Source of the DNA: Zeugodacus cucurbitae
Lineage: Eukaryota > Arthropoda > Insecta > Diptera > Tephritidae
Direction of reading: 5' to 3'
Length of the DNA stretch: 64,000 bases
Assembly (NCBI RefSeq): GCF_028554725.1
Contig: NC_071669.1
Coordinates: 13,583,001-13,647,000, forward strand
In this document: positions 37,563 to 50,200 of the stretch, in pieces
Numbering within the stretch: the stretch's first letter is position 1
Layout of the letters: every line of letters starts with the position of its first letter
Notes under the pieces: generated by a model
The model's database searches: none
Told to the model about the DNA's origin: nothing
The model's input: the letters and a program-made list of their open reading frames with translations, nothing else
Made by a program: the position numbers and the translations under genes

Positions 37563-40500
37563 CTATATATGTATGTCATTTTATACGTGTAGGTGTGTGT
37601 TCTCTAATGTTACTTTGTATGCCTGAGTGTGCTAGTTTATATCTGTGTATGTGTGTTAGTACTCTCTACCATCGTCGTTAGTTCGCTTACTCGCGAAATA
37701 GCTTGGTATTTACGAAATTTTAATTAATACAAAATGGAAAAGTTACGTTTGTAAGAGCAGTGAGGGGGAGATATCAAACCGCAAACAAATAGAAACACAC
37801 ACACACGCATACTCACACATATAAATATATGTAGATATATATATGAAAACTTGTTTGTGTGTAGTTTCTAAGCTGTTTTAATGGGCTTGTTTGGTTGCCA
37901 AGAATTTTCAGTTTTAGTTGCTGTTCTTGTGTTTTGTCGTGCCACCTTTGTGTATAAAGACTAATACAACAATAACAGAGAAAGTTGAAAACTGTCAATA
38001 TTTGGAAAAAACAAAAACAAAATTTGGGTATAAAAGATGATGAGATGCTAGATTCTAAGAAAGGGAGACCCTTTTCAAATAATAATCGCAAAATTTTGTT
38101 CAATTTTGATTCATACTGATTTGGTCGATAGCGTTACAAGATTCTAGAAAATTCTACAATAAATATTCTTGAGAGAGCAGACTATTATATTTCAACTTTC
38201 ATTATAGTAATCTTTGACAAATAGAACCAGTAACCTTACTTACGTAACTGAGTATACTATCATATTACAGATTATATGAATGCCCATTTATATCAATTTG
38301 TTCAGTTCTTTAAGGTCTCTTGCATTATAACCTGCTGTTATTGTAGCGGCATATTTATAATCATTATTCAACCAATTTTGGGAAATTAAATGTTATCTTC
38401 CTTGATCGCTATGTTGAGTTTTGAGATTTTTGCTCTATTACTACTAGCAGTAGTATGTATGAGATAGCGAATCTAAGAAGTATACAAATTTATGTTCATA
38501 TTGTTTTTGTATTTTAAGAGGCCATCAAGAATCTTTTTATATTGAAAGTTGAAAATGTATTGTCTAAATTACTATCAACCTAACCCTAATTAACTCTAAA
38601 CCTTTATACCCAATTGCTTACTATAGTTTATAATCAGTTGCAAAGCGAAAACAAGCGTCAAGGCTTATAGCTTGAGTAACATTGACTAATTGCGCTGTCA
38701 AATATATGACAACAAACAGATGACAGCCACCAGGCACGTTCAGTGACAAAATAAACAGTGTATTAGTACAATTGAATCACAGCCCACACTCGAGAAGCAA
38801 AACTGCGCTGAGGTTAGTTCAAAGAAGAGTCAATAGTCCTTGCGCAATCTCCACGGCCACTGGCAAACTCACACAGCAAAAGCAGAAGCCGTCCAAACAA
38901 GCCTCCGTCATGCATTCGAGCACAATGCAACGAGATATAAATAGGAGTAGGCTATTCGTGTGCCAACAGCCGACTATCAATTGTAGGTGCTTGAGTATTT
39001 TGTTATTTGTGTTAGGCCAACAAAATTCGGTACCCCACTGATAGAGATGAAAAAGGTATAGTATGGCAGTATTCACTCATTCATTACAATGCTACAGTAG
39101 ATGCTTTTAACGTGTTAGTATTTGTCTGTATATCCGTACGCCCATACAATGATTTTGTGACTGGCATCTCTAAAAATGTTCCTTTGGTTTATATATTCAA
39201 TTAAGGATCTCAAGATCTTAGTTTTGGTTTGAGTTTTTGAAACCATCTACCATCCACGACTATCTTATCTATATACTCCTAAGTTACGTGAGTTCCAAAA
39301 GCACAGCGACCGCTAATTACCCCTCATCATTATCGACAACTCTACTTCCTTCTGCTCCAAAAGAGATCAAGACCTCCGTGCTTTATTACTCTTTATCTGC
39401 TATTCTTAGGACTGTTTCCTGATGGTTCCACCAAAGGCCTTCATCACTAGTTTAAAATTTTGGAACCTTAGCCTGCCATTGTCTGATAGACTTTGTATCA
39501 GTTTTTGTACCTATTAAATAGTTTTGGTTTATTTTTATTTTTTTTGATACAAAAAATACATCGAAAACAGCCTAAAAGCTTATCCGCTTTTGCCTTTTTT
39601 GCAAAACTTTTACCATTCAAACTTTTTGTTTTGACAACAAATTACACATAAATTAAAGGTCCATAACAAAATTTTGCTCGCCCTCTTTGACATTTACCAT
39701 TTTGTTGTTACTTAAACGCAACAACACTCCACCTTTATTTGTATTCTCTTTATGTCCAACCATTTAAGAAGACTATTTACTCTGTGCCATTTTTTTTATT
39801 TTTTCACTCCGGTGCATCTTAACGCGCTGCCTGCTCAAAAATTCGCTTATATTGTCCTTCTGTCCTTCACTTGGCCAACATTTGTTATCTCTTCACAGCA
39901 GATTTTTCTTGTTATGCGGCCATAATTTCTCATATTATTATATTTTTCATCTTTTCTAACATTTTATCCTCTATTGCATTGTGTGGGTAACTTCATGCTC
40001 ATTAGGCTACTTAAGGGATTAGTTAGCTGCTGTAGCTGTGTTGAGTTATATATAGCTACTTAACGACAAATACTCATGCTGAGAGTAGATCCTTGGGAAG
40101 TAAAAACATTTTAGTACAATGTTAATATATTTGCCTTCGAAAAAAAATTATGAGAATATCGCCTCGAATCATGTATTTCTTTATGAAGGCAAAGATATCG
40201 TAATTTTAATTATCAAATAGTCAGCTGTCAGCTGTCAATTATAATTGGGTTTAATATGGATTTTTCTTTAAAAATTATACTCAATTTTGGAGACTTCATT
40301 GACGAATACTTATTCTTTTCTGCGCCCAAAAGGTTCTCCACTTCCTAAATGCAATGATTTCTCAAGCTAACCTCAAATTTCAGCTTGATATTTTGCGCCG
40401 CCTGGCACGTGTCAAGTGTTTGCCTTTTTGTTTAGCTTTTTTAAACCTTTCCATTTCCTTCAGTTTTTGTCCTTTCCGTATTTGTTGTGTTCGCTTTTAT

Positions 40501-41129
40501 TTTTATGAGCCTGTTTACACTGTCACTATGACCACGAGCAGGCTGTTGGAATGCTCATAAAAAGTACTTCTAAAGCGTTTAGTAAAGTAAAAGTTTAGGA
40601 TATTATTTCACCAAGCAAAGTATGAGGTTGGTTTTAGGATAACACACTTGTAACGAGCTTTTTCACATAATGGAATTTGTTTAAATTAAGTAATTATATA
40701 ATTTGATGGTGTTAGTTTAGAGAGAATTTGAAGTTGAACTCGAGAACGTACTACTTGAAGTTCTTTAAATAATTCGAATCGGGTTTTATATATAAAACTA
40801 TATATATCTACCTACTATCTGGGATTTCTTAGGAGTTCTCTTTGAACTTCGAAAAGTAGGAAAGAATCCCAGTGTTTTTCTAGGTTGGCCTCGAAGAATC
40901 TATCTGAGGATCAGGATATTTCTACCTAGAAGAAAAGGTCTCCGAGATCTTCGAAAAGTAGACAAGAATCCCAATCGATTTGTAAGTGGCTTCAAAGAAA
41001 GATTTTTTTGTTCAGATAAGTCCGAGTAGGCTCTTTTTAATATTGGAGTATACTATAGACTTTCCCTAAACATATATTAATTTTAACCTCGAAAGCCTTA
41101 TATCTGATCCCTTCCATTCCATATTTCAG
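37563..41129. other. Non-coding DNA upstream of the receptor's first coding exon
   Basis: No gene supported. Holds CA/TA simple sequence near 37795-37845, a possible initiator plus donor pair at 38740-38815 (see findings), and a duplicated 102-bp unit at 40800-41010. Likely the first intron or the promoter-proximal region of the receptor gene. Confidence 0.45.
40800..41010. repeat. Diverged tandem duplication, 102-bp unit
   Basis: CTTCGAAAAGTAGGAAAGAA at 40847 recurs as CTTCGAAAAGTAGACAAGAA at 40949. Both are followed by TCCCA and later by similar TTCTAGG/TTGTAAG and CCTCGAAGAA/CTTCAAAGAA blocks. Two copies, just upstream of the first coding exon. Confidence 0.65.
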
Positions 41130-41142
41130 GAGACCGTTATTA
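41130..41142 (+). other. 5' UTR start of first coding exon (acceptor at 41129)
   Basis: A pyrimidine-rich tract ending ATATTTCAG (41121-41129) looks like a splice acceptor and leaves only 13 nt of leader before the ATG at 41143. This implies one or more non-coding exons further upstream whose position I cannot fix. If transcription instead starts nearby, this AG is a coincidence. Confidence 0.5.
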
Positions 41143-41224
41143 ATGGAAATAATGTTTAAGCTGCTGGTGGTACTAACAACATCAACATGCTTATTCTCGA
41201 CTGTTAATTCCGGTGTACCAATTG
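41143..41224 (+). CDS. Coding exon 1: signal peptide
   Basis: Encodes residues 1-27: a short charged start, a hydrophobic stretch (LLVVLTTSTCLF) and a likely cleavage after VNS (residue 23). A second in-frame ATG lies at 41152. The first was chosen because both leave the signal peptide intact and the first is the more upstream in-frame ATG after the acceptor. Donor GTGAGT at 41225; ends in phase 1. Confidence 0.88.
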
Positions 41225-44200
41225 GTGAGTACATGACTCCAGCAAACTCTTTAAATTGTAGAAATTTGATTAAGCAACTAAAATTATTTACTACACTACC
41301 ATTCTAAATCCACCTCCGTACAGCAACTGGTGGTCCATCACTGATCTACGAAGGCAAAGACGCCTTGCTCACATGCGTTGTTTCAGAGAATCGCGCCAAT
41401 CACACAGTGATATGGAAGAAATCCGACGAAATACTCACAGCCGGTATGGTGAGAGTGACGAGCGATACACGTATCAGTGTGTTGCATGACGAAAGTGAGT
41501 GGAAGAAAGGTATAAACACGGCAAAATGTTGGCTAACGTAGAAAGTATTACATTTATCTTACGTTTAGATCCCAAAGGCCTGGAGTCGGGCGGTGAGGTG
41601 CGGGTATTGCTCGTAAGACGTTTGACTACCGAAGATTCGGGTAGTTATATCTGTGAGCTGAATTCCGAGCCTGTGCTCAGGAGCATACATATACTCACAG
41701 GTAGGTGTTGGAAAGAGGAGAGCACCGGAGACTCAGAGAGACAGATACTATACATTTATAAACTGATTTATATTCTGTATTTCGCTCTTCAATTCCACAG
41801 TCAAGCAGATACCCAGCGGCAATAGCAACATCACGACCACAACAGAGTCGAGTGATGTCTATCTCGTGCCGCCGCCACTTGATGCCACCGACAATCGTTC
41901 GTTTTGGCGCGGGCCCACTGTCGCGCCACAAATCACACACGATTTCACCGAATGCTGCGAACGCGCTAACGTCACCTCCGAATGCATGGGTTTCTGTAAT
42001 GTGCATAATATAATCGACGGCACGACGGGCATAGAGCCCGAAGCTTGCGAGAAGGACTTTCCGAATATTGTACGTTGCATGGCAGATGGACGGGATCATG
42101 TGCCATGCTGTGTGGATAAACAGATACCGGATTTGTGTCAGGATATGTGTCGCGGTGAGTACACACCTTTCACGGATCTGCTGAAGACGCGTGTGTCTTG
42201 TGTACATCACACACTCAGTGGTCTGCAGTGCATACTGCAGGGCGTGCAGAATATACCCAGCACACCGACAACTGTTACAGTTGATCATGTGTCAGAGACG
42301 CGTGTCACTGTGCATTGGTATGAACCGGAAAAGCTAGCGCATAAGGTGACCTACTACAGTGTGAACTTAACGGCACTGCACAGTTTCGATGAAGATGAAG
42401 TGTCCAATGCGTACTCATTGAAGAAACGTCCATTAGAGCAGACGATTATACGCACAGTGCCAGCTAATCAGACCATGCTGTCGCTGCAAGATCTCACGCC
42501 GCTCACAATGTACGCGATAGTGGTGACGGCGCATAATGAGTACGGTTCGAGTTTACCCAGCGAACGTTTGCGTGTGTTCACCCATACCAGTGAGGTATTC
42601 ACACCGAGAAATGACGATGCCGAAGAGTCTGCATCGGTGGAGAGCATTATGCCAGCACTGCCGAATATACGTAGCTGTTGTGAGGCCAATGGCATGACGC
42701 ATCGCAAGTGTCTCGATAAGATGTGTGATCCGCGGAAGACAGATCTTGCCACACTGCCGGACTTTATGGTCTGTGCACCTTGGTCCAATATCACTTTCAC
42801 TTGTCTAGCGAATAAAATCGATCACACGCCCTGCTGTCGGGCGCGTGGTATACCGGCGGTCTGCTTCCCGCTCTGCTCGGGCAAAATATCTACCCTGGAC
42901 TTTAGTCTGTTCAAGTGAGTGAGCGTCTGTGTTGTTGTAAGATTCTTCATAAGCAACATATTTTCTTCTTCAATGTGTTTTAGGTGCCTACGCTTCATGT
43001 CCGAGTACAGCAGCTGCCTCTTCCAGGGTTACGGTGTGCTCGCTGATCCACCTTCAATGATACGTACTGTGGCTAAGGCCGACAACTTCATAATTTTGGA
43101 CTGGGATAAACCCAAACGCTTGGCCGACACAATCAGCACTTATCATGTGAAGTTTCGACGTTTGGGCGAAGGAGATGACTATCTGACAGTAGTGAAGGTG
43201 AGTCTCACTGTTATTGTCGGGTTTTAAAATTATAACTTGTCTAAGAATATATGTGGAGACCAGTGTCTGTTGAGCTCTTCAATTGTTGGTCGAGTCTTCT
43301 TCCAATTATTTTTCGTACGGGGTCCATCAAATCAAGCTCAAGGCTCAATAAATATTCTTATCATTTTACTGGCTAATGTCCGGGCTCCAAGTGCTTTTAA
43401 CCCACTAGGTATAATTGGCTCACCGGTTTTATATTTTGAGAAAATGGCCATTAAAAGACCTTCGACCTCTCTTCTTGGTTTAGGTAACAGCCGAATTAAG
43501 CACTGGAAGACACTTATCCATACTTCGAAATACAAAGTTTAAATTCAGAGTTCTCTCTGCAAATTTTACAAATATTTCAACAACTTTTCCTTTCCAGAAA
43601 AACCCACCACTCATCTTGGAGGGACTCGAACCCGAAGTCTACTATGAATTCTATGTAGTCTCCGTCAATCAGTATGGCAAAAGTGAAGCATCACCACGTC
43701 TCATTACGCGCACACAACCCGCCGAGGCGGTGGATGAGCCCGAACCGGTTTACAATATGACAAAATGCTGTCAGGCATCCGGCTTGCTGCCACAATGTGC
43801 GCCACTCTGTTCGTACAACATCAAATTGTCGGATATTGAAAAGCTCGGACCGGCGTGTCGAGCGCAAATGTGTAAGTAAAAGAAGAATAAGACGCAAGGA
43901 CGTAAAAGGAAATAACTTTGGCGTAGATAAATGTTCGACAGAAATTTAATTTCATATTTTTTGTTATTGTTTCTTTCACACTCTCTTACTTTTTCTCTTT
44001 GTTTCTCTCCTTTCTTTGCAGCTGTTATTGTGCGCTGCGCCGCCGGCGGACGTGATCACACACCCTGCTGTCAGCGTCGTGGTGTGCCCACCGCCTGCAT
44101 GACCATCTGTCGTGGTGTCATGCCGCAAAACACAAATGGCGGCGGTGGTAGCAGTGGCGGCGCGTTGAGTGGCAGCAGCTATAGCGGCAACAATGCGACG

Positions 44201-47200
44201 ACCTCCAGTGATTGTTTATCCTACGCGGGCAATATTTTGCAGTGTATCGAAGAAGGTGAGTGATATACAGAGTGCTTGTTTAGCTGTTGTATAGTTGGCT
44301 GGCTGATTGTCAGTGGCACTGGTCAGGAAGCAAGCTGGCTGGCAGGTTGGTTGGTTGTCTAGGTGCTCCTATTGATTACAGCTTGTTGACATTGTTGTTG
44401 ACTTCATATATGTATATACTTTTATTATTATTGTTTAAGACACCCAACGCATTATTGTTGTTGTTTGTTTTTATTGCTTTGTCATTCATACTTTTTTATA
44501 AACACACATACTTGTTGCTTTTATTTGCGCACTCAAGCGTAAAGTAAAGTGTTGTTGCATGCTGCTCACACGCTTGCCACACTCCAACTGCGGCAATTTG
44601 TTGTTCTTGTTGCCTGCTGCACATTATTGTTTGTTTTTATTGTTATTATAAATATAGTAAAACAACATTTCATTGCATTAACCGGTATTATTGTTGTCAA
44701 GTAGCATTCAAACTCACACTGGCATTCAACACTGCAACAACCTTGCTTGCTGCCACAACCGAAGGTAGCAGTGATGCAAAATAACAACAATACAACACTC
44801 TTGTTTGTTACTACTTACAACAATATTTGCTTTGCGCTTGAGTCAGACAATGAGTGGCATCAACAGCCTTTGTGTTTGCCAATTAAGCAACAATTAAAGC
44901 CAATTTGATTGAGAAGCATGCAAGCACCCATATATACATACACTCATTGACTCAGCACGCACTCGCTTGTATGCACTAATTTGCGTTTAAATTCACTTAA
45001 GCTCTCAAAGACAGGCAAACATATGTTTTGCGTGTATACAAGTTGCTATTTATATTTACAAATATGTATGCATTTGTTTATATGTGCTAACCTGCATTCT
45101 AGTCAATATGTAATAGTCTAATGTGTTCACTTACACATACAAGAGCTCATTATAGTCGCCTGCGTCTGCCTTCAAGTATATACTCGTACAAATGTTTGTA
45201 CTTGTTTGGGAAAGTGGAAATATTTGTGTTGGTTGGTGCTCAGGGCAACATATTTATTAGATTGCTTCTATATATACATATTTTATGTTCTTGTTGTAGT
45301 ATCATAAAATAATTCTAAAATATTTTTTTTTTATTTGTTATAAATGCGATTCTGTCCCGATGGTATAGTTATTTATTTATTTTTTCTAACCTCACATATT
45401 ATTAAACTCCATTAGTCCATTAGATTGAGTAAATATTGTACAACCTTCTAATTGATTATACCATTTGGAGTGATTTATGCCAGTTGTCTGTTCGATTCGT
45501 CACTTTTAACGTTCAACCATCTAACTTATGGGATATTAGCCGCCTCAGCTACTTTACCGCTTGCTTTATTTGAACTTAGTTCTCTCTATTTACTTGTCAT
45601 TATACCACTTTTTGTGTTTTATGCCAGTGGTTTGTTCGATTCGACACTTTTCAAATTTGGAAAATCAAGTAAAGATAATTTCGTAACGCAGCCCGCAGAG
45701 AGGAGTAATAAGTACGATCAAGGACTCCAGCCATAAGCTTTATATTATTAACAGCGTTGCCACATATATTTTTCATATTTTTAATACAGTCAGTTTTTTG
45801 GTATTAACATGCAATATGTCGCTCTAATGTACAATATTATTCCCTCCCATAAATAACTAAGTACGCGGCCGATTATTCTCGATGCAATAAAAAAGGCAAT
45901 GTAAGAACGAAAACTGAACGGTTTAGAATTACCTCAATGTTTCATGATCGGACCTGACAATTTGTCTTAAAATAATTGTCTTAAAAAATTGCTTAATATT
46001 AATCAAGGAATGACAAATCGTTTGCAAATTAGAAAATGTCTTCTGACTCTAGAAGTTTTATGGAGAACCTTGCCTCGATATTTACCCATAGAACATTTTT
46101 TCATAAATTGCACAGCTTGGTGATGAAACTTTCTGCAAGTATAGAACAACATTTTTTTTGTGAAAAATATTTTGCAATTATTTGGATTTTTTTTGGTCTT
46201 AGTTTACAACGATTCCTCTCTTTTAATATTTTTGTTTAGTTTTGTTTAGTTTTATATTGATTTTGAACCCTTATAATCAAATATTGACTTCAAATTTGGT
46301 ATGAGGCAAAATTTAGGGTTGGTTGCCACCAGTAATTTGAAATGTTATTAAAAGTAAGGGATCTCCAATTTGTAGAGTCCCAGAGAAGTGTTCAACAGTA
46401 ACTGATATTTTATTATTACTAGTCATTACATACAACAAGTCACCAGTCCAGCCAGCATTCTCAGTTATTTGATACTTGTTTTTAGCAAATTTATGACAAC
46501 AATAAAAATGTCAACAAATTACCCACTAAAAATACCATTAAATTAATGTTTTCTCATCACACTTTTTTATTCTCTCCCTCTCATATTTGTCACAGGCACC
46601 GAGAGCATACCCGGTCCGGCTGAGGATGTGCACGCTACTTCGGTAACAAATACCACAATTAGCTTGACTTGGCGACAACCCGGCTACGAAGCAAGTGCAC
46701 CTACTGCAGCAACAACAACAGAGATTGACAGTGAAGTGGATGACAGCAGCAAGAAAACTACAGCTGCGGGCAACGCAAACAATGACATTGCCACTGCTGG
46801 TGGCAGTGTTGCGTCGATATCATCCAACAGCGATGATGATGATATCGATTTTATCGTGCAATATGGCAAAGTCAATAATATGACGCTCTATGAGACTGTG
46901 GCGAAACTGGAAAATGTGAGTACCAAAAGCTAGACATACATATATACATTCACATGTAGTACATACGCATAGTATATGCCTTTTAAAATCTTCGTTGGTT
47001 TTCAATTCACTTTCGACTAGCAACTTCAATTGACTAAGTTCAGCCCACACTCTCACACATTCATAAATATTCACTCAGTTAATAGCATTGAGGCGCTTGC
47101 TCTTGAACTGTGGACTCTCGTATAACCATTTGCGGCAGCTGGTCTCGCACTAGATGTAAATTCGGTTGGTTTGTGTAAGACACAGTTATTAGCTTCTTTT

Positions 47201-50200
47201 TTTGCGTTTTTTGGTTCGTTTTTTTGTTTGTTTTTGGCATACCATGCAAATTACTCAGCTTAGCCGGCAGTAGAAGCTCTCTCTAATTCTAAAGTGTGTA
47301 CATTTACATTGTAGCATTTTGGCTTCGACTATGGCTTTGGTTTTGTCCATGGAATTGGCTTTGGCTTCTCAAATAGATGGCTTCGATGGCTGCTAGTGAC
47401 TGTTGCATGCCGCCGGTCGTGGTTGCTGCGCAGCTGTGCTGTCACATTTTGTAGCCATTTAATTTTGGTTATGTTTACTTTTCTTAATTGTGTTTGCTGC
47501 ATTAAAAATCTGGGCTTTCCAATTGCCAGTGCTGGAATTGAAAAATTTTTGCATTTGAAAAAAGTTGCCTAATTAGGTTATTTGTATAGGCGGTAAAGAG
47601 TTGTGAGGGAGGGAAATAATTCCATTTACGTTTTTCTACTTTTTGTTCTAGCTATGAAATTTAGAAGAACAAAGGCTACTTATAACACATAAGCCACTCT
47701 TTGGTAACTTTCGATTTCTCCTTTGCCCGCTCTCGGTAATCGGAAATATAATTCCGAGAGACTGTCTAGAAGAAGCTCTAGATCCAAAACTCTGTCGGCA
47801 GGCCACAAGTTCCTCCTATCTATAATAGAGGCGATTGTGGGTTTCGAGAGCAGTATTAATGGCGAAGCCAAAATTATCATTTGTTAGTTCTAAACCGAAT
47901 ATAAATACCGGTCCGTTCTAGTGGGATCATACTTCTTACAAAAACGATCGGTAGAAAATTATTTCATTTAAGCGAGCTCCTTATTCGTATTGCCACTCAG
48001 AAGGGTATAGTGAAACGAATACCGTTGCATTTCCAAGACATGCTTCGAAATGAAAAAAATACTTGCTTGTTTGAAGGTTCGAATTATATATCTCCCTAAA
48101 AATTTTGCTATTTCCATCTGTTTTAGTTCCTATAGTCTCTCCACAAATGCTGATTGAGCATTATTGATTGATTAAACTGCATATACGTCTTTTTTCTTGT
48201 AAGGAATGAGCTGTACTTCATTAACTACAATACAATATAGTTTATCGATAGCCCAATAGGCTTCAATAAATGTTGTTATTATTGTCATGAATATCATTCT
48301 CTAGCTTTATTCTGAAATTTGCGGTTCAATTTTATCGTATTCAATGCCGTCAATGCCTATTTCTTTACTCTATCAATAAACTAGCAATAATATTAACATA
48401 TAATGGAGATTTTGAACAGCTGCCGTCAGCGGGCTTTAACTAAAATGTTAACAGAATAAATATCCAACGACGAGGGTTGTGGGATAAGTCTATGATTTAT
48501 TAAGTTAAACTTGACTAAGAACAGTAAATTAGAAGCAATTTTGAACAGGAAACTTCGATAATACACTGGGTGACAGATAAATTTGCATAACCCATCTTTA
48601 CGAGTACGAGAACTTATAAATCTCTTCAAAAGCATGTTGTTCTAGAAGATTACTTTTTTTCTCCCAAACCGGTCTTTTGGGCTTCGATGTAGACTTACAT
48701 CTATCCAGAAGCTAAAAATAATAATTGATGTCTGGTCCATTTTTGCAGACACTTCCATCCACTTCCATCCTTTTTCTGTGACTCACACCAGTGAAACCGC
48801 ACGTTCTTAACTATTGGTGTATTGTGGGGTATCACTCCCTCATCGGCCTCTTCAAAATGTAAGTTCCCAAATAGTTTAGACTATGCTACGGAGTTGACAG
48901 TGCTGGTTTATATATCAAACCGGATTCGTTCTGGTAATATAGAACCGACTATCTGTGTTTTCAAAACTCATCTAAATTATTATTACCGTTTGTTATGCAT
49001 ATATTCCATAGTAATCATCAAAAAGGACACGTCTTTGGCTGTTTCTTTGTATACTTCTACTGTCCTCTGAATGATACAAGCGCAATCCATTCGAGGCGTA
49101 CATCGTTTGCTTAGTCTATTTATGTTCAATTATTAATGATAGACATTCTATTAATTTTACATTTTTCCATTCTTTTTAGTAATTGATCTCTGTAAACACA
49201 AGATCTTTCAGACTGAGTCTTTGAAACCTTAGTCTCTTAAAGCCAAAATTACTTTTACTATAAATCAAGAACTGTATGAGCAATCAAACAATCATCGTAA
49301 GTGGAAGACAAACCGCGCGTAAAACCGCAACTCTTCTCTGCACGCTCCACAAAAAATATATGCTCGTAGATAAATACTGACTTATTGTAGTTGTTATTTT
49401 GGAACTTATTACTGCCTTTGTTTGTTGCTGTTATTATTACTGCTGCTGCTGTTATGTTTTAACTAACACTCCCCCCGCTATTGCTACAATATTTATATTA
49501 TTTCCATAATAGTTTACTTATACATGTATTGGTTTCATTGGTTGGAACAAATACACACATTTCGCTCTTACCTTTGCTATTGAATACGGAAACGGCATTA
49601 TCTGCTCAACTATGTGCGGGTGTTTTTGTATTTTACGCGCCATTCCACGCGCTTACGAGTATGCTGCGGAGAAGCGCTATTAATAGCTTTTCTATTGAGG
49701 TTGGTAATGATGGCGACGGCGGTGGTTCGCTATTGACACAAGTGTTGTTAAATTGCTTGTGTAGTGGTGTTGTTGTTGCTTGTATAAAGTGTCTTCAAAT
49801 TATAAACGAGAACATTATATATTTCACATTTTGAACATTTTCAAGAGGTATGTTCAAAAACTAACAGGAATTCTAAGATTAAAAGACAATGTCCAGCCTC
49901 CGTATTCGCCAGACATGACTCCGTGTGACTTTTTCCTATTTTAAAAAATATAGAGAACCTTAAAGAGTAGTCGTTTTACTAGCATATGAGAAATCGCGGA
50001 AAGAGCTAAAGGCTCTCCAAAAATCGAGTTTGAGAAGTGTTTCGACATCGCTGGCATAAGTGCATAGTATCTAATGAGGACTGTATTGTAGGCGACAATA
50101 TTGATGAAGTTTAAAAAAAAAAATCGTTATTTTTTAACACACCTCGTAGCCTCATATATACATATTAAAGCCATATGTCAGTAAGCTAAAACTCTTTGTT

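Noticed and set aside
41695..42288. 197-codon minus-strand frame opposite exon 4
   Set aside because: Antisense shadow of the DB1/FN3-1 coding sequence.
47680..49080. Slightly GC-richer intronic stretch with short frames, possibly a degraded transposon
   Set aside because: No terminal repeats or protein motifs that would support a call.
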